Source of the DNA: Martensiomyces pterosporus
Lineage: Eukaryota > Kickxellomycota > Kickxellomycetes > Kickxellales > Kickxellaceae
Length of the DNA stretch: 47,208 nt
NCBI GenBank assembly: GCA_025201845.1
Contig: MU604002.1
Coordinates: 32,804 to 80,011, forward strand
Direction of reading: 5' to 3'
Below the pieces are notes generated by a model. That model ran no database searches and was not told the DNA's origin. It saw only the letters and a program-made list of their open reading frames with translations. A program made the translations under genes and the position numbers. Positions 1 to 10,157 of the stretch are shown here, piece by piece (position 1 is the stretch's first letter; each line of letters opens with the position of its first letter).

Positions 1-3000
1 TGATTGGACATGGTAGCAGCAAGAACCTGCGTGCTCACTGCGTCCAGGCCCATGCTAGAAGCCAGGCGAGCAATTGCTGAGCCCAGAGACTCGCCGCCTT
101 GTGCTGCCTCGCCTAGCTGCCCAGACGCCAGAGTGGCGTGCTGCTGCTGCTGCTGCTGGATGGCGTCCATGGTGGCCTGGCCATTGTTGTACGTGCTGCT
201 GATGCCACCGAATGCAGCTTCGCCTTCCACAAGCCGCTGCCGCTTTCCTGCAGGCATGCTGGCAACCGAAGCAACATCCTTCGAGAAGCGGCCAAACGCA
301 TCGCGGGGCCCAGCCTCGCCGACAAGCGCTCCATCCAGCGTTCGTTTTGCTGAAGTCAGCGGTAGCGCCATGTCATCGACCGATCCTCCCGCTGCTGCTG
401 CTGCTACGGATGCCATAATTGACCGCGCACTTGTGGATGCTGCTTGCGCCGAGAGGGCCGTAGTGATAGAGTTGGAGGGCGGGGCGTTTGTGGGGTCCGA
501 CAAAAGGGCTTCAAGTAGAGGCAGCGTGCTGACGTCAGCAGCCGCTGACGAGGACGGAACCATCAGGCCATTGGCCATTGCAGCGGACTGGCTGGTCGTC
601 GATATGCTCCTCGAGAGAGCCGACACAATGTGCGACGGCATTGAATGTGAGGTGTCCACACCCACCGGCGTTCCCAGTGTCGACAATACCACATTGCTAG
701 CCGCAGAGCTATCGTGCTTCTTTGTGCGCATATTGGTAAACAAGCCTTCGAACTCGCGGCGGTCGGGGCCATGTACCGTGGCGCTGCTGGGTCCCAGCGG
801 CTGCCCCGCGTGCCTTTTCTGTCGCGACGAGTGTGGTTTGCACGCGAGCTTCCAGTACCCCCTCATGGCGTTCTGCAGCCACTTGGGCACCTCCCCAGGG
901 GTCTTGGCAACGGCCAGCGGCGTCTTCATGTATCCAAGCGACAGCAGCCTGAGTCGGTGGTCCAGGGCAATCGTGACGGCATCGATGTTCCGCAGGAAGT
1001 ACTCGACAGTAACGCCGGTCAGCTCAATCTCATTCACGGGCTTCTCGTAGCTCATGATATCCTTTTCGACCTCGACCTTGCTGTTCTGGAGCAAGTCGTA
1101 GACCGTGACTTTCTTGCCCTTGGTTTGGGGCGAGGATAGCTTGCTGAGGAGATCGGAGAATGTCTCGCCCATGTCAAAGTTGATCGACTTCAGCTTGTTC
1201 TCCGCTTGCTCGCGGCAGATCCTGGCCAGCTGGCGCTCGTAGAACTGCCGGAACGCGTAGATGTCCGAGCTAGTAGCCAGGGGGAGCACGTTCCAGGCCG
1301 TGGCGAGCTTGGCCAGGTTCTCGTACTTTGTCCACGGCCCGCGCCGCTTGTTTTCGGGGCAGGGGGGCAGTGCTGCCGTGTCGGTTTGCTGGTTCTGTGG
1401 CCTATCTGTCGCGTTGATGTAGGCCGCGGATCGCACCTTTACCTCGTCGTCCTCAAGGGACCGCAGCCGCCGCCGACTTGGTGCCAAAATGCCTTCAGGG
1501 AACAGCGTGTCACGGTACAAAAGCTGGATCTTTCCAGGCGGGAACTTCGGGGTTGTCAACTCATCCGGGGAGTCGTCGGCACCACGGTATGTGTGCGAAT
1601 CCAAGGCCGACTCAGCTTGGCGCTCGGCCTTCTGGTATATTTCCGCTTTGAATGCATCCCACTCGCTGCTCGTCACTTGGGGGCAGATAAGCGGGCTTCC
1701 GCGAGACGACCGTCTGCTGCGTGTTCGTGCCTCCTCCTCCTTGCCTGCTGCACCACCACCGACCAGGCATAGGCCGTTCTCTGTGCTTCTCTGTTTGGAC
1801 AGATTTCTGGAAAGCAAGTCCACCTGCTTGTTGGCAAGCGCATAGAACTCGTTGGCATCGCGGGGAAGCTGCGTGGGGTCCCACATATCCGCCAGCGCCT
1901 GGACACTCAGCAGGTCATCCTGGTTGAACCTCTGGTGCAAGTCGTGCAAGATGGCGGAGGACACCATGCGGATCAGCTCGACCAGCCTAGATTGACTGGC
2001 CTCTCTCGAGTAGTTGGACACCTTGAACGTCCTAAAGGCACACTCGCCTTCGTCCTTGTCCGTCAGCTGCATAAACTCGTTCAGGTGGAATCCCGAGTAC
2101 TCCTCCTCGCCCGAATCATTGCGGTCCTGCCCGTTGTCGCTGAACCCAAAGCTATGGTCGTCGTCGTGCTTCTCGTCGCCATACATCAGCGTCACTGACT
2201 CTATCGCGTCCCTCACCGCGCCAATACATGATCGGAGTCCCTGGTCGAGTGTTGGGCCTGTGCTGTTGGCGGCCTCGGGCAGCTCGCCAAACACTCGCAG
2301 TGGCGCAGTCGGGCACCCGCACATGTCGATTATCGGCTTGATCTGGGACAATATATCGGCCATAAAGTGCAGGCAGCCGAGGAAGCTGTAGTCTCTCAGA
2401 TGCTCAAACAAGATATCGGCAGGCGGACATCGGCCGACGCTCTTGCCCGCGCGGCCGCTGCCCAGGGAGGACACTAGGATGTCGACCACTGGTAGCGGGA
2501 TCTGCAAAGACGAGCGGGGCGACCTGGGTGCTGTACCAGAGGCACTGCCTTCGACGCCGTCAGAAATGCCCGCATTTGCTGGTTTTTGGATCGCGGCATT
2601 CGCAGCATTCGCCTCCAGGCGTGCCGACACTTTCGAAAGTGCCACGACGGTGGCCATGATCTGCGAGATATTGCGCGTGATGGCAATAACGATGGCTGGA
2701 GTCAACGAGATGGGCAGCCGCGTGCTGCTCGACGTCTCGCCAAGGAAGATCTCATACAGCGTCTTGTACAGCATCTCTTGGAAATCAGCTCCCAGGAAGG
2801 CAAAGCTCGACGGGTGCGAATAAATAAACAGACACAGGTCCATCAGCGTCATGGCAAAATGCACAAAGTCCTCCGACTTGTTCGTGATCTCCTCATACAC
2901 CTGCGGCGACAGCGAGTTCTGGTACGTGAATGTGCCGTGCCAATGAATGACATGCGGCAGGCGTGCGCGCTCAATCTCCCTTTCCTCGTGTGTGGTTGGC

Positions 3001-6000
3001 CGCTCGCACGATATGCTGATCAGCCGGCTGGAGTCGATTTTGGCGCGTTCCAGCAATGTCAGCACAAGACCCGTGGGGTCTCTGCGCGCCAACCGCCCGC
3101 CCATTTCGTGGTACAGGTGGACACAGCGCCAGAACCGGGTGGTCACCTGCATCTCGCCTTTGTCCGATTCGGGGTCCCGGCGCATGTACCGGAGATACAG
3201 GAGTGCGTGAGCCACTAGGCTGTTGTGCTCGCGCAAAGGTGCCTCGTCGATGATCACTGAAAACGCGGGCGACTGGCTCACTTCGTCCTTGATCAGCGAC
3301 AGAATCTCGCTCGACACTACGTGCTGCAGCACACGCGCGGCCTCGGTGCTGTTATTGTACGAGCCCGCTAGCCTGACGTCATCCGACGGACCGGTGCTCT
3401 TCCAGCTCTCGTGGTTTGCCCACCCGATGGAGCCGATGCATGCAAGTGGCTTCGGCAGTTGCTGCAGTTTGTACAGCTCCACTACGGAAGACAGGGGCAG
3501 GTTGAGGCTCATTGCTTGGAGCAGCGCTTGCACGGCAAAATTGAACTCCTTGGCGTACCTCTCATCAGGCTGCGCGTTGGTGCTGCTTCCGCCCGAGGAC
3601 ACTGTGCCGCGGCTATCTCGTCTATGCACAGGGCGTCTGCTGTGCAGGAGCTCGGGCACGGAGGGCAGCCGTGCTCGGTAGGGCTCTTCGGGCTGCGTGG
3701 TGTCCATTGGGCTGAGGCGGCTGACAAACGAGCTGATTGTCTCGGCTGTTGTGTGCGATTCTACCGTGGCGGTCGGCTGTGCTGGCGTCTGCACATTGAC
3801 CATTTCGTCGTACATTTGTGATGGCTGCGTGGCGGTGGCGGCGGGAGTAGGAAGAAGCCCCGCTGATTGTGCTGCATTGGGCACTGCTGCTGCTGGCACA
3901 GCGCCAGCGCCCGTAGATGTCACGGTTCTGTTTACAGGTGGTCCTTGCTGGCTCAAGTAAGCCGAACTCTGTTGCTGTTGCTGTTGCTGCTGAGAAACAA
4001 TGTGTTCTGGCGAGGTGGTCAGGGCGATCATCGGCATGTCGGCAGGTGCGTTAGAGGTGGATGCACTGGCAGCCGCATCCACGCTCACCTTTCTTCCCTC
4101 TTCCTTGATCTCTGCAGGAATTGCTGGTGTGCCTGCTGCTACTGGATTTGTCGTAGAAACGACCTCGGCACTTGGGTGATTCGCCGCTGCCGCTGCAGCT
4201 GGAGACACGGCCGCCCACTGGCCATTGTGCAAGACCAGCACTGCGCTGGAGGAATCAAACGAGGGCGCATCGAACTGTGCCACGCTTCTCTGGTGATCGT
4301 TGCTCGACGAGTGGTCAACAAGCGCCGAGGTCTTGAAGTTCCTACTCCCGCGCTTGGCAAACTGGTTGGCACGCTTGCCGTGCTTGCACAGCGCGCACAG
4401 CATCGAATTGGCCTGCGGGTCGAACCGCAGCCATGAGTAGTCGTACAGCCACTTGAGGTTGAACCGCCGCTTGTCGCTCCCCACTGCAGCGCCTATGGTG
4501 ATTGAACTACGGCCGGTTGCCAGCAGGTCATTGGGAATCTGGTAGTGCCCGTTGACCTGGATCACGGCACCGCGCTCGGCCAGATCCTCCATCTTCACTA
4601 CGCTGTCGCTATCTACCGCATGGGCGTCCCATCCAGCCGAATGCCGCCCGGGTGTGTGTTCCGCTGCTTCTTGGCCTGTGGTGGGGTGCGGGATGCTGGG
4701 CGTTGTGCTGCGCTGTGAGTCGACCGTCGACCGCCGATTGGCGGGCTTGCTGCCACGCCCTTGGCCTCTGCCACGTCCTCTGCCACGACCCCTGCCTCGC
4801 CCACGGCCGCGACCCGATGGTGTGGTTGGTCCTTCTGTGTCGGTTGCGGGCTCTGCTGTGGGCGTGTTCTCTGCCAACATGAGTGGAAGCGGGGTTTCGT
4901 GTGTCTGCTGCTGCTGGTTGTCGTTCATATGCGCTGTTGGCGGTACCTCGTCTGCGCTCTGCATCTGCGATGGCGGCCCTATGAGTAAGAACTTGACCGG
5001 AAGCGGCATGTTGTTTGTTGTGTGTGTGTGTTTTTAGCAAGCAGAGTATAGCATGAAGTGTAGGAGAAGGGGGACTCGATGGCACGTAATTACTCCAAGC
5101 AAGGGGAGGACAAGGGGAGAGAAGCAGAGTTCCACAAAAGCATAAATGTCCATGGCGACATGTTGTGTACCTCACGGGGCACGCCATAGTTATCCATGGC
5201 CGCTCCCAGACGGGGAGCCCCTCCTTGCCAAATACAATGCTGCACTTGTTGTATAAGGGAGGCAGAGCCCCGAATGAGCAGGAGAAGCTGCACGGCTCCA
5301 ATCTTCCGTGGCCAGATACAAGCAAGGAGACAATGGCAATGAATGCAAGAGGAAACCCGCTGCACATTATAGAATCCTTACCTTCAATCTCGCTGGCACT
5401 GACAAATATGGCCGGTGTGGTGGCTGTGGTAGCAATCGTCGACGCAAAGGCCGACACATACGACGAAATCGCCGTGTCTACTGCTCCCTGGGTCATGGAG
5501 GCTGATGACGGGTTGTTTGCCCCTGTGGAGCTTGTTTGCATCTCGCTGCCCCGTTGCAAACCAAGCGTGCTGAAATACCGCCCGATGGGCAGGCTTGCCA
5601 GGCTGTTCGCTAGGCTGGCAGCAGGCACGCCGTTGCTTAGCACGCCTGCCGATCCGCTGGCCATCCCGAGCGTCTTGTTCTCGGTGGGAATACGGATGTA
5701 TGGCTGGTGGGACGTTGATGCATGCAATATGATGTTGTCGGCAAAGTTCTGTGTCGAGTACGCCGGCGGCATGTATGCCGTGGTGGTTGGCGTGCTGTTC
5801 GCCTGCGGAGTGTTGTAGCTGTACAAGAGACTGTTGACCGTGGCTGGATTGGCCGGTGCGTTGTCAGGGCGCAGTCCGTGCATGGCGTACTGCTGCTGCT
5901 GCTGCTGCTGCTGGTGCTGCTGGTGCTGTTGGTGCTGTTGGTGCTGGTGCTGGTGCTGTTGGTGCTGTGGAGTGCCCAGATCGTCTGCACCATTGGGCGA

Positions 6001-6519
6001 CTGACCATACCGCATTGCTGCCAATCCAAGAACAGCCACCGAAGAGGTTGGCGTGAGCGATACGAGGAAGCGGCCGTCCATGCTGCCATCGTTAGAGCCA
6101 TCCTGCATGGCGCTTAAGCTGGACAGGCTGCCCGTGGATGCTGGTATGGAATCGCCGGAGCCGTCGTAGGCTGAGATCCGTGGCACCGAGCCTCCGCAGT
6201 TCGAGCTGTTCATCTGTGCGATGGATGGGAGCCCCTGCGACGGGTCAAATACTGTGTAGCGGGTGGATCGCCTAGTGGTGACAGTACTAGGCTGGTGTGG
6301 TGGACTGTATTCGATATCTCCTGTGTCGTTGTACTGTATGTGCGAACCACCACTGCGGGCTGTTGAAGAGCTGGCTCGAAAGCTGGAGACTTTGTATTTT
6401 GCTGAACTGGGTGGCGGTGTCCAGAGTTGGCCCGTGCCAGTGTCTCCTTTGCTCTTTGGACCTTTGCCTTTGTCCAATACAGCGGCCGATCTACTGGGAT
6501 CAGACAGCGACATCGCCAT
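1..6519 (-). CDS. hAT-transposase-derived TTF-type zinc-finger protein (3' end beyond window)
   Basis: A reading frame with no stop runs from an ATG at 5009 to the left edge, about 1,670 codons. It can be extended upstream by an exon at 6519-5382 joined in frame to 4978, giving over 2,030 residues without the C-terminus. The upstream exon is Ser/Thr-rich with a Gln/His tract. Next comes an RG-dipeptide run, then at about residues 550-615 a finger with C-x2-C and H-x5-H spacing, inside a WLRF...NFK.SAL...H context typical of TTF/ZNF862-like fingers. Around residue 950 is an F-S-V-I-I-D-E segment like the first catalytic strand of hAT transposases. The region where the second acidic residue is expected reads ISISCER, so catalysis is probably lost. 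Inference: a host gene domesticated from a hAT transposase, perhaps nuclear and DNA-binding. If the intron is wrong, the start is 5009. No terminal inverted repeats were seen. Confidence 0.6.
4979..5381 (-). other. Probable intron of the hAT-derived gene
   Basis: On the minus strand GAAG is followed by the donor GTAAGG at 5381, and the acceptor CATAG ends at 4979. The 403-nt removal is phase 1 and joins the two long frames without a stop. A CTAAA branch-like element lies near 5030. Without splicing, the upstream frame reads through to a stop at 4609 inside the other frame's coding sequence. The alternative is two separate genes, with the second starting at 5009. Confidence 0.5.
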
Positions 6520-8737
6520 TGGTGGTGTTGTATTTCAAGTGCGCAGAATGCCAGAGAGAAAAAAAAAAAGAAACAGAGAGTTAGTTAACACAGCACACGT
6601 AAGCAAAGCTGGGGCAAGGCACAAAAGAGAGACGGCGGCGGCCCAAGGCAAGGCAGGATATGGAGAGAAAAAGAGGAGGAAAATAAGGCAAGAGCAGCAT
6701 GTATGCCAAGGAAAGAGAGCTGCCGTTTGCTGCAGCACCATCGTAACCACGATGTCCACCTCATCAGCAAAGGAGCACACATCAGCGACTTGGCACACTG
6801 GTTCATGGCGGATGGTGGCACTTTGGGGAGGGGGAGAGACGCAAAAGGCTAAAGCAGGAGTGGTTCACAGCCCAAAAAATGGCACCAGTGCAGCACCCTC
6901 CTCGCCTGGCGCAGAAATGGCGTGTGCTTTTGATGGCAGAGAGCCGAGCACACTGCGGTTTGGATATGGAAGTTGCGTGTTGCGCATCTCTCCCTTGTAT
7001 GCCTCGCTGGAATGAGACCAGGGGCTCATATGTATATTTACCTTTGTGGCTGGTGTGTGCAAAGCCCAAGTGTGACGCACAGAGGGTAGGTAACTGAATG
7101 CAGAGACCCTTTTCTGCAATACTGCTCTTATCTTGTGCTCCTCGCCAGAGGGGACGCAGGCGCTTGGCTCTTTGCGTGGAGAAGAATCAAGTAGTTTAGC
7201 CGATACGCCCGGAGCCAGGAGCGCGCCGCCGCTGATGCTTTGTTCAAAGAGAGCTTGTATGTCCTCTGCGTATAGCCGCGTATGTGTGTGGGTATCGCGG
7301 CCTCGCTTTTTCTGACAAGCACAGCGTGCCCTTGTTGTTTCACTGCCTTTGCTCTGCTTGATGCAAGGGGTTAGAGCCAGCGCCAGAGATGGCACCAAAA
7401 GGATTACGTATTGAAGAAGAACGAGTCTTTTCTGACGACCGATTCTATTTTGGTCAGCAGCGCGTGTGTATGCGTGTGAGGGGCGGAAAAGGCGCGAGTT
7501 TATGTGCTGCGTGCAAGATGAGGTAAGCGATAAGAAAGTAAGGCCGATGTGTGGGGAAAGGGGAGAGCGTTGCGCGGTTAAGAGAAATATAAGGACCAGA
7601 GCACAAGAAGGAAGAAGGGCACAGGGAGGAGAGCCTGGCCGATTTTCTCCTCCTCTGCCCCATCGCTCGTAGCAGGCTTTTTTCTCCTTCGGCGGCTGAA
7701 TCTAACCCGCGCCCTTGTTTGCATCCCTCAGCATGAGGGCCTGATCTACAAGAGCACGCATGAGGGAGAGCAAGCAGTTTTTGCGCTGATTTATACAGGA
7801 AGGGGCAGCGCCGGCTCTAAGTGGACCCTGAGAGATCATACGATTGGAAGCCAGCCAATCGCCACACAATCAGCCTGCGAAGGCACATTCACACGGGACA
7901 AACGTTTATGGTTAAGCATTAGTGGAAGGCTTTGCCTTCCGAAAGCGTACAGACGCATGCACATTCGAGCGACGGCTTGGAGCGAGCCAAGCGGAGTTTC
8001 TGGCTTTGTGTGCCACGCACCGAGCCCACCCGTGCCTCTCGTCGATGATGGAAGAGACGAGTGCCAGCGATGCCTGATGATCGGCGAGCAAGATTGGACC
8101 GTGACTTTGCACAGCGCGCTCGGTACGCAGCAAAAACAGGATCCGAAAACAAGCCAGACCTGGATCCAGAAACACCAGTGCTAACAAACAAGCAGCCATG
8201 AATTCAGTAATTCCTGCTGCTCGGCTGCTACTTTCCATGGAGCAGTTGGTGTTTACATTTCGCCGCTGCTGTTGACATTTTGCCGCTGTCGCTGCTGCTG
8301 TTGCCTTCGAGGTTCCCCCGGATCTGGCTGAAAGTTAACATCCACGCACGTGTCGCATTTAGTGCCTACTGCAGACGAGATGAAGGCAGTAGCTCTCTGG
8401 GCTGGGCTCTCCATCAAACTTGTGGCTTGGCTGTCCGCGATCGTTAACAGAAAACGTGCTGATGTTTGTTAATTGAAAGTAGTAGCATTGCGGCTCCGCC
8501 TTTGGTTGCGCCGTGCAAGCAGCAAGTAGAAAGTATCTGCAAATTTGTAGAACGAGCGCTGTCGCATAGAGGAAGAGAGTTTATTTGGCGGGCTGGCTCT
8601 CTTTGATATAAAACACAGCTACTTTTGTCAAGCAGAAAGGTGCTGCAAACTCTATACTCCATCCATTCTTCACGCTCCTCCCTCTCCCCAGCAGCAAAAT
8701 CTCTCCGTATTCCTCCACTGTTTTAGGCGCCTTTGAA
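6520..8737. other. 2.2 kb divergent intergenic region
   Basis: This lies between the start of the minus-strand hAT-derived gene and the plus-strand secreted protein. It has A-rich and CT-rich stretches and short repeats of CATGAGGG near 7730-7770. Several open frames of 60-177 codons occur on either strand, but none has a recognisable domain, signal peptide or consistent protein-like composition. I see no tRNA or other RNA gene. It presumably holds the promoters and 5' leaders of both neighbours. Confidence 0.5.
8607..8613 (+). promoter_or_regulatory. TATA box of the secreted-protein gene
   Basis: TATAAAA lies 125 bp before the ATG at 8738, followed by a CT-rich leader. This fits a strongly transcribed cell-surface gene. 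It is a sequence match only. Confidence 0.5.
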
Positions 8738-9634
8738 ATGAAGTTTTACATCGCCATCTCAGCGCTAGCACTGCTCTCGTCGTCTCTTGCCAATGCCGCA
8801 CCGCCTCTGCGTGGCAAGAGCAACTTCGTTGTGCCGCCAAGCCCCTGGCCAGCTGTTGTCGCTCCCTATCCAGTGGTGCCTGTCGCTCCTGCACTGCATC
8901 CCATCTATCCAGCAATCCCTCCATCACCGCCACCTGCAGTCCTTGTTCCTATCCATGCACTTCCTCCTCCACCGCGTCCTGTCCCCCCACCGCCGAGACC
9001 AATTGCTGTTCCTGGAGCTGGATTCCCTGGTGGGATTATCCCTGGCGGACTAGGCGGTTTCCCTGGTGGCCCACTTGGTGGATTCCCTGGCGGACCAGGC
9101 GGTTTCCCGGGCAGTCCCGGTGGTGGATTCCCTGGTGGCCCAGGTAGCGGGCTCCCTGGTGGACCTGGGGGTGGATTCCCCGGCGGACCTGGAGGTGGGT
9201 TCCCTGGAGGTGGATTACCGGGACCTGGAAACGGCAATGGCAATGGCAACGGAAACGGAAACGGCAATGATGGCGGTAACGGAAGCGGCAACAGCGGCGG
9301 AAATGGATCCGGTGGATCTGACTCTGGCTCCAACTCTGGTGGTCTCGTTTGTGGGCTTACTCCAGGCCAAGTAGCTGCGCTGACGCCATTACTCAAGAGA
9401 CTGGGCCTTGCCACCACAGTCAACGAGGTCAAAAAGGTGGTCGACGACATCATCTTCAGTCTCGGCGACCTCCTTGACAGCAACGGCATCTCGGACCTTC
9501 TCAAGGCTGTCAGTAACCTTGTCACCAACCTTGGTCTGGGCGGTCTGGATCTAAGGCCAGCCATCAAGGAGGTGGTTTCGATTCTGCGGAACCAAGTGCC
9601 CTGCCTGCTCAACACTCTTCTGCCCCTCCCTTGA
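8738..9634 (+). CDS. Secreted Pro/Gly-rich surface protein
   Basis: 298 residues, no recognised family. Residues 1-20 form a clear signal peptide, with a hydrophobic core and an ANA-A cleavage site. Residues about 25-95 are Pro-rich with PPSPPP and PPPPRP motifs. Residues about 95-170 consist of irregular GGFPGGP-type repeats, followed by GN dipeptides and a Ser/Gly linker. The last 85 residues form a compact, predicted amphipathic helical domain with two cysteines, LVCGLTP near its start and VPCLLN near its end, which could form one disulfide. The layout suggests a flexible, secreted wall or extracellular-matrix protein with a small folded C-terminal module. No GPI signal is apparent, because the C-terminus lacks a long hydrophobic tail. 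It is not collagen: the Gly spacing is not a strict triplet. Confidence 0.8.
   Translation: MKFYIAISALALLSSSLANAAPPLRGKSNFVVPPSPWPAVVAPYPVVPVAPALHPIYPAIPPSPPPAVLVPIHALPPPPRPVPPPPRPIAVPGAGFPGGIIPGGLGGFPGGPLGGFPGGPGGFPGSPGGGFPGGPGSGLPGGPGGGFPGGPGGGFPGGGLPGPGNGNGNGNGNGNGNDGGNGSGNSGGNGSGGSDSGSNSGGLVCGLTPGQVAALTPLLKRLGLATTVNEVKKVVDDIIFSLGDLLDSNGISDLLKAVSNLVTNLGLGGLDLRPAIKEVVSILRNQVPCLLNTLLPLP
9020..9345 (+). repeat. Gly/Pro coding repeats (GGFPGGP, then GN and GS runs)
   Basis: Degenerate tandem units encode GGFPGGP-like heptads, followed by GN dipeptides built from ggcaat/ggaaac hexamers and a Gly/Ser linker. All are in frame within the secreted protein. Such tracts usually vary in length between strains. 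Confidence 0.8.
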
Positions 9635-10157
9635 ACCGAGCCCACCAGCAGCCCAACTTTTTCTCATAATTTATATAGCACGCGTCGCACTTCGTTTTAC
9701 ATATTTGCATCGCTCACATTCACCAATTCCAAAAGGCACCATATTCGCTGCACAGGCATGTTGATTCGCATATCCTGATCACGCCGTATGGATTACTAAT
9801 AGTGCCCAGTCAAGGCACCATGCCCTGACCCGCTTGTGCATACTATACTGGCTTCGTATCTGTGCCTGTCTTTCTGGCTTCCCTTTTTCTCTCTTGCTGT
9901 TAATTCCAACAAAATCAGCTCCAAATCAGCCTCCACTTCAGCATTCGCCGCAATCTTCTACGACATTCCACCAGCCTTTTCTCCTTGCAGCTCCTTACGA
10001 AATGTATTACAGACTACGAGCCACCGCAATCGACATTCGCTGACCTCCTTAACCAGTTTCATTCCAACTTTTACACACAGCTTTCTCATTCAACCACAGG
10101 ATTGCTTTGTTTCGACTTTTCTAATCGGCTGAGCACAGACGCCAACAGGCCTGCTTA
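9635..10157 (+). other. Intergenic: 3' end of secreted gene and SMG1 leader
   Basis: AT-rich after the stop, with a tttatatagc element near 9670, then CT-rich. Near 10110 a TTCTAATC branch-like element is followed by CACAG, compatible with a 5'-leader intron of the downstream gene. I see no coding sequence. Confidence 0.4.

Noticed and set aside
4..1050. Plus-strand 348-codon open frame at the left edge
   Set aside because: It is antisense to the long minus-strand frame of the hAT-derived gene; its Cys/Pro runs are complement shadows of Gln and Gly codons.
4609..5381. Read-through of the upstream hAT-gene exon to a stop at 4609
   Set aside because: It overlaps coding sequence of the main frame out of phase, and a good GTAAGG donor lies at 5381, so it is probably intronic plus a shadow.
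6865..7398. Minus-strand 177-codon frame in the 2.2 kb intergenic region
   Set aside because: No family match, no consistent hydrophobic pattern, no promoter or splice context. I treated it as chance.
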